From Pseudomonadota bacterium (lineage in GTDB: Bacteria > Pseudomonadota > Alphaproteobacteria > Rhizobiales > Rhizobiaceae): 14,291 bases of DNA. Below are positions 14,249-14,291 of this stretch, one piece after another; the stretch's first letter is position 1; every line of letters begins with the position of its first letter. Below the pieces are notes generated by a model. That model did not search any database, was not told where the DNA came from, and was given only the letters and a program-made list of their open reading frames with translations. The stretch covers positions 1-14,291 of the forward strand of contig JAEWHN010000283.1 of the NCBI GenBank assembly GCA_023387775.1, in the 5' to 3' direction. The position numbers and the translations under genes were made by a program.

Positions 14249-14291
14249 TTGACACATAAGCTCCACATCATCATCGGCAGCACCCGGCCCG
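14249..14291 (+). CDS. Start of an NADPH-dependent FMN reductase-like gene (partial, runs off the window)
   Basis: Only 14 codons are visible. Read from TTG 14249 they give (M)THKLHIIIGSTRP, which matches the first strand and phosphate-binding loop of NADPH-dependent FMN reductase/flavodoxin-like proteins, where the motif IIGSTRPGR binds the FMN phosphate. AGGGA lies 8 bp upstream of TTG, and an in-frame TGA at 14222 limits upstream starts to CTG, ATA or TTG codons, so TTG is the best choice. The likely product would reduce flavins or quinones in the cytoplasm. It is divergent from the P450 gene, with operator-like palindromes in between. Identification from such a short segment is moderate. 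Confidence 0.6.
   Translation, partial: MTHKLHIIIGSTRP

Overview
The window looks like chromosomal DNA of a high-GC alphaproteobacterium, most likely Hyphomicrobiales and close to Mesorhizobium or other Phyllobacteriaceae. This is inferred from the gene families (a DUF1127 protein, an ArsR-type regulator with an extended C-terminal domain, DUF2189, DUF3297), from the hrcA / rph–rdgB–hemW and rsmI–yraN neighbourhoods, and from intergenic palindromic repeats of a kind common in that group. I see no rRNA, tRNA, CRISPR array, transposase or phage gene. Most genes are housekeeping; the less-explained material lies in the intergenic regions.

Left part (1–2226): a small DUF1127 protein (minus strand) is divergent from an ArsR-like regulator (plus strand) across only 41 bp. 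A gene-poor stretch of about 580 bp follows, with several hairpins and one possible 58-residue ORF. A glutathione S-transferase-like gene on the minus strand closes this part.

Centre-left (2354–6534, all minus strand): hrcA, a DUF2189 membrane protein, a 65-residue helical protein, a LysE/RhtB-type exporter and cysK, reading towards lower coordinates. The DUF2189 and 65-residue genes are 17 bp apart and probably cotranscribed. The other genes are separated by 120–180 bp and may have their own promoters. HrcA is the heat-shock repressor, but neither grpE nor a CIRCE operator lies beside it here.

Centre-right (6680–9628, plus strand): a tight cluster rph – VOC protein – rdgB – hemW, with junctions of 7 bp, 0 bp and 8 bp (or a 4-bp overlap, depending on the hemW start). 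It combines tRNA 3'-end maturation, a small metalloenzyme-like protein, cleansing of the nucleotide pool and a radical-SAM haem chaperone. The hrcA and rph promoters share a 145-bp divergent region.

Right part (9629–14291): a 487-bp gene-free stretch carries two inverted 62-bp copies of a palindromic repeat. Then come a single-domain EamA membrane protein, rsmI overlapping yraN by 8 bp, a two-hairpin repeat, a DUF3297 protein, a perfect 44-bp inverted repeat between convergent genes, and a complete cytochrome P450 on the minus strand. Divergent from the P450, the last 43 bases hold the start of what looks like an NADPH-dependent FMN reductase (TTG start). It is preceded by a perfect GTCACC-TTT-GGTGAC palindrome that looks like a regulator's operator.
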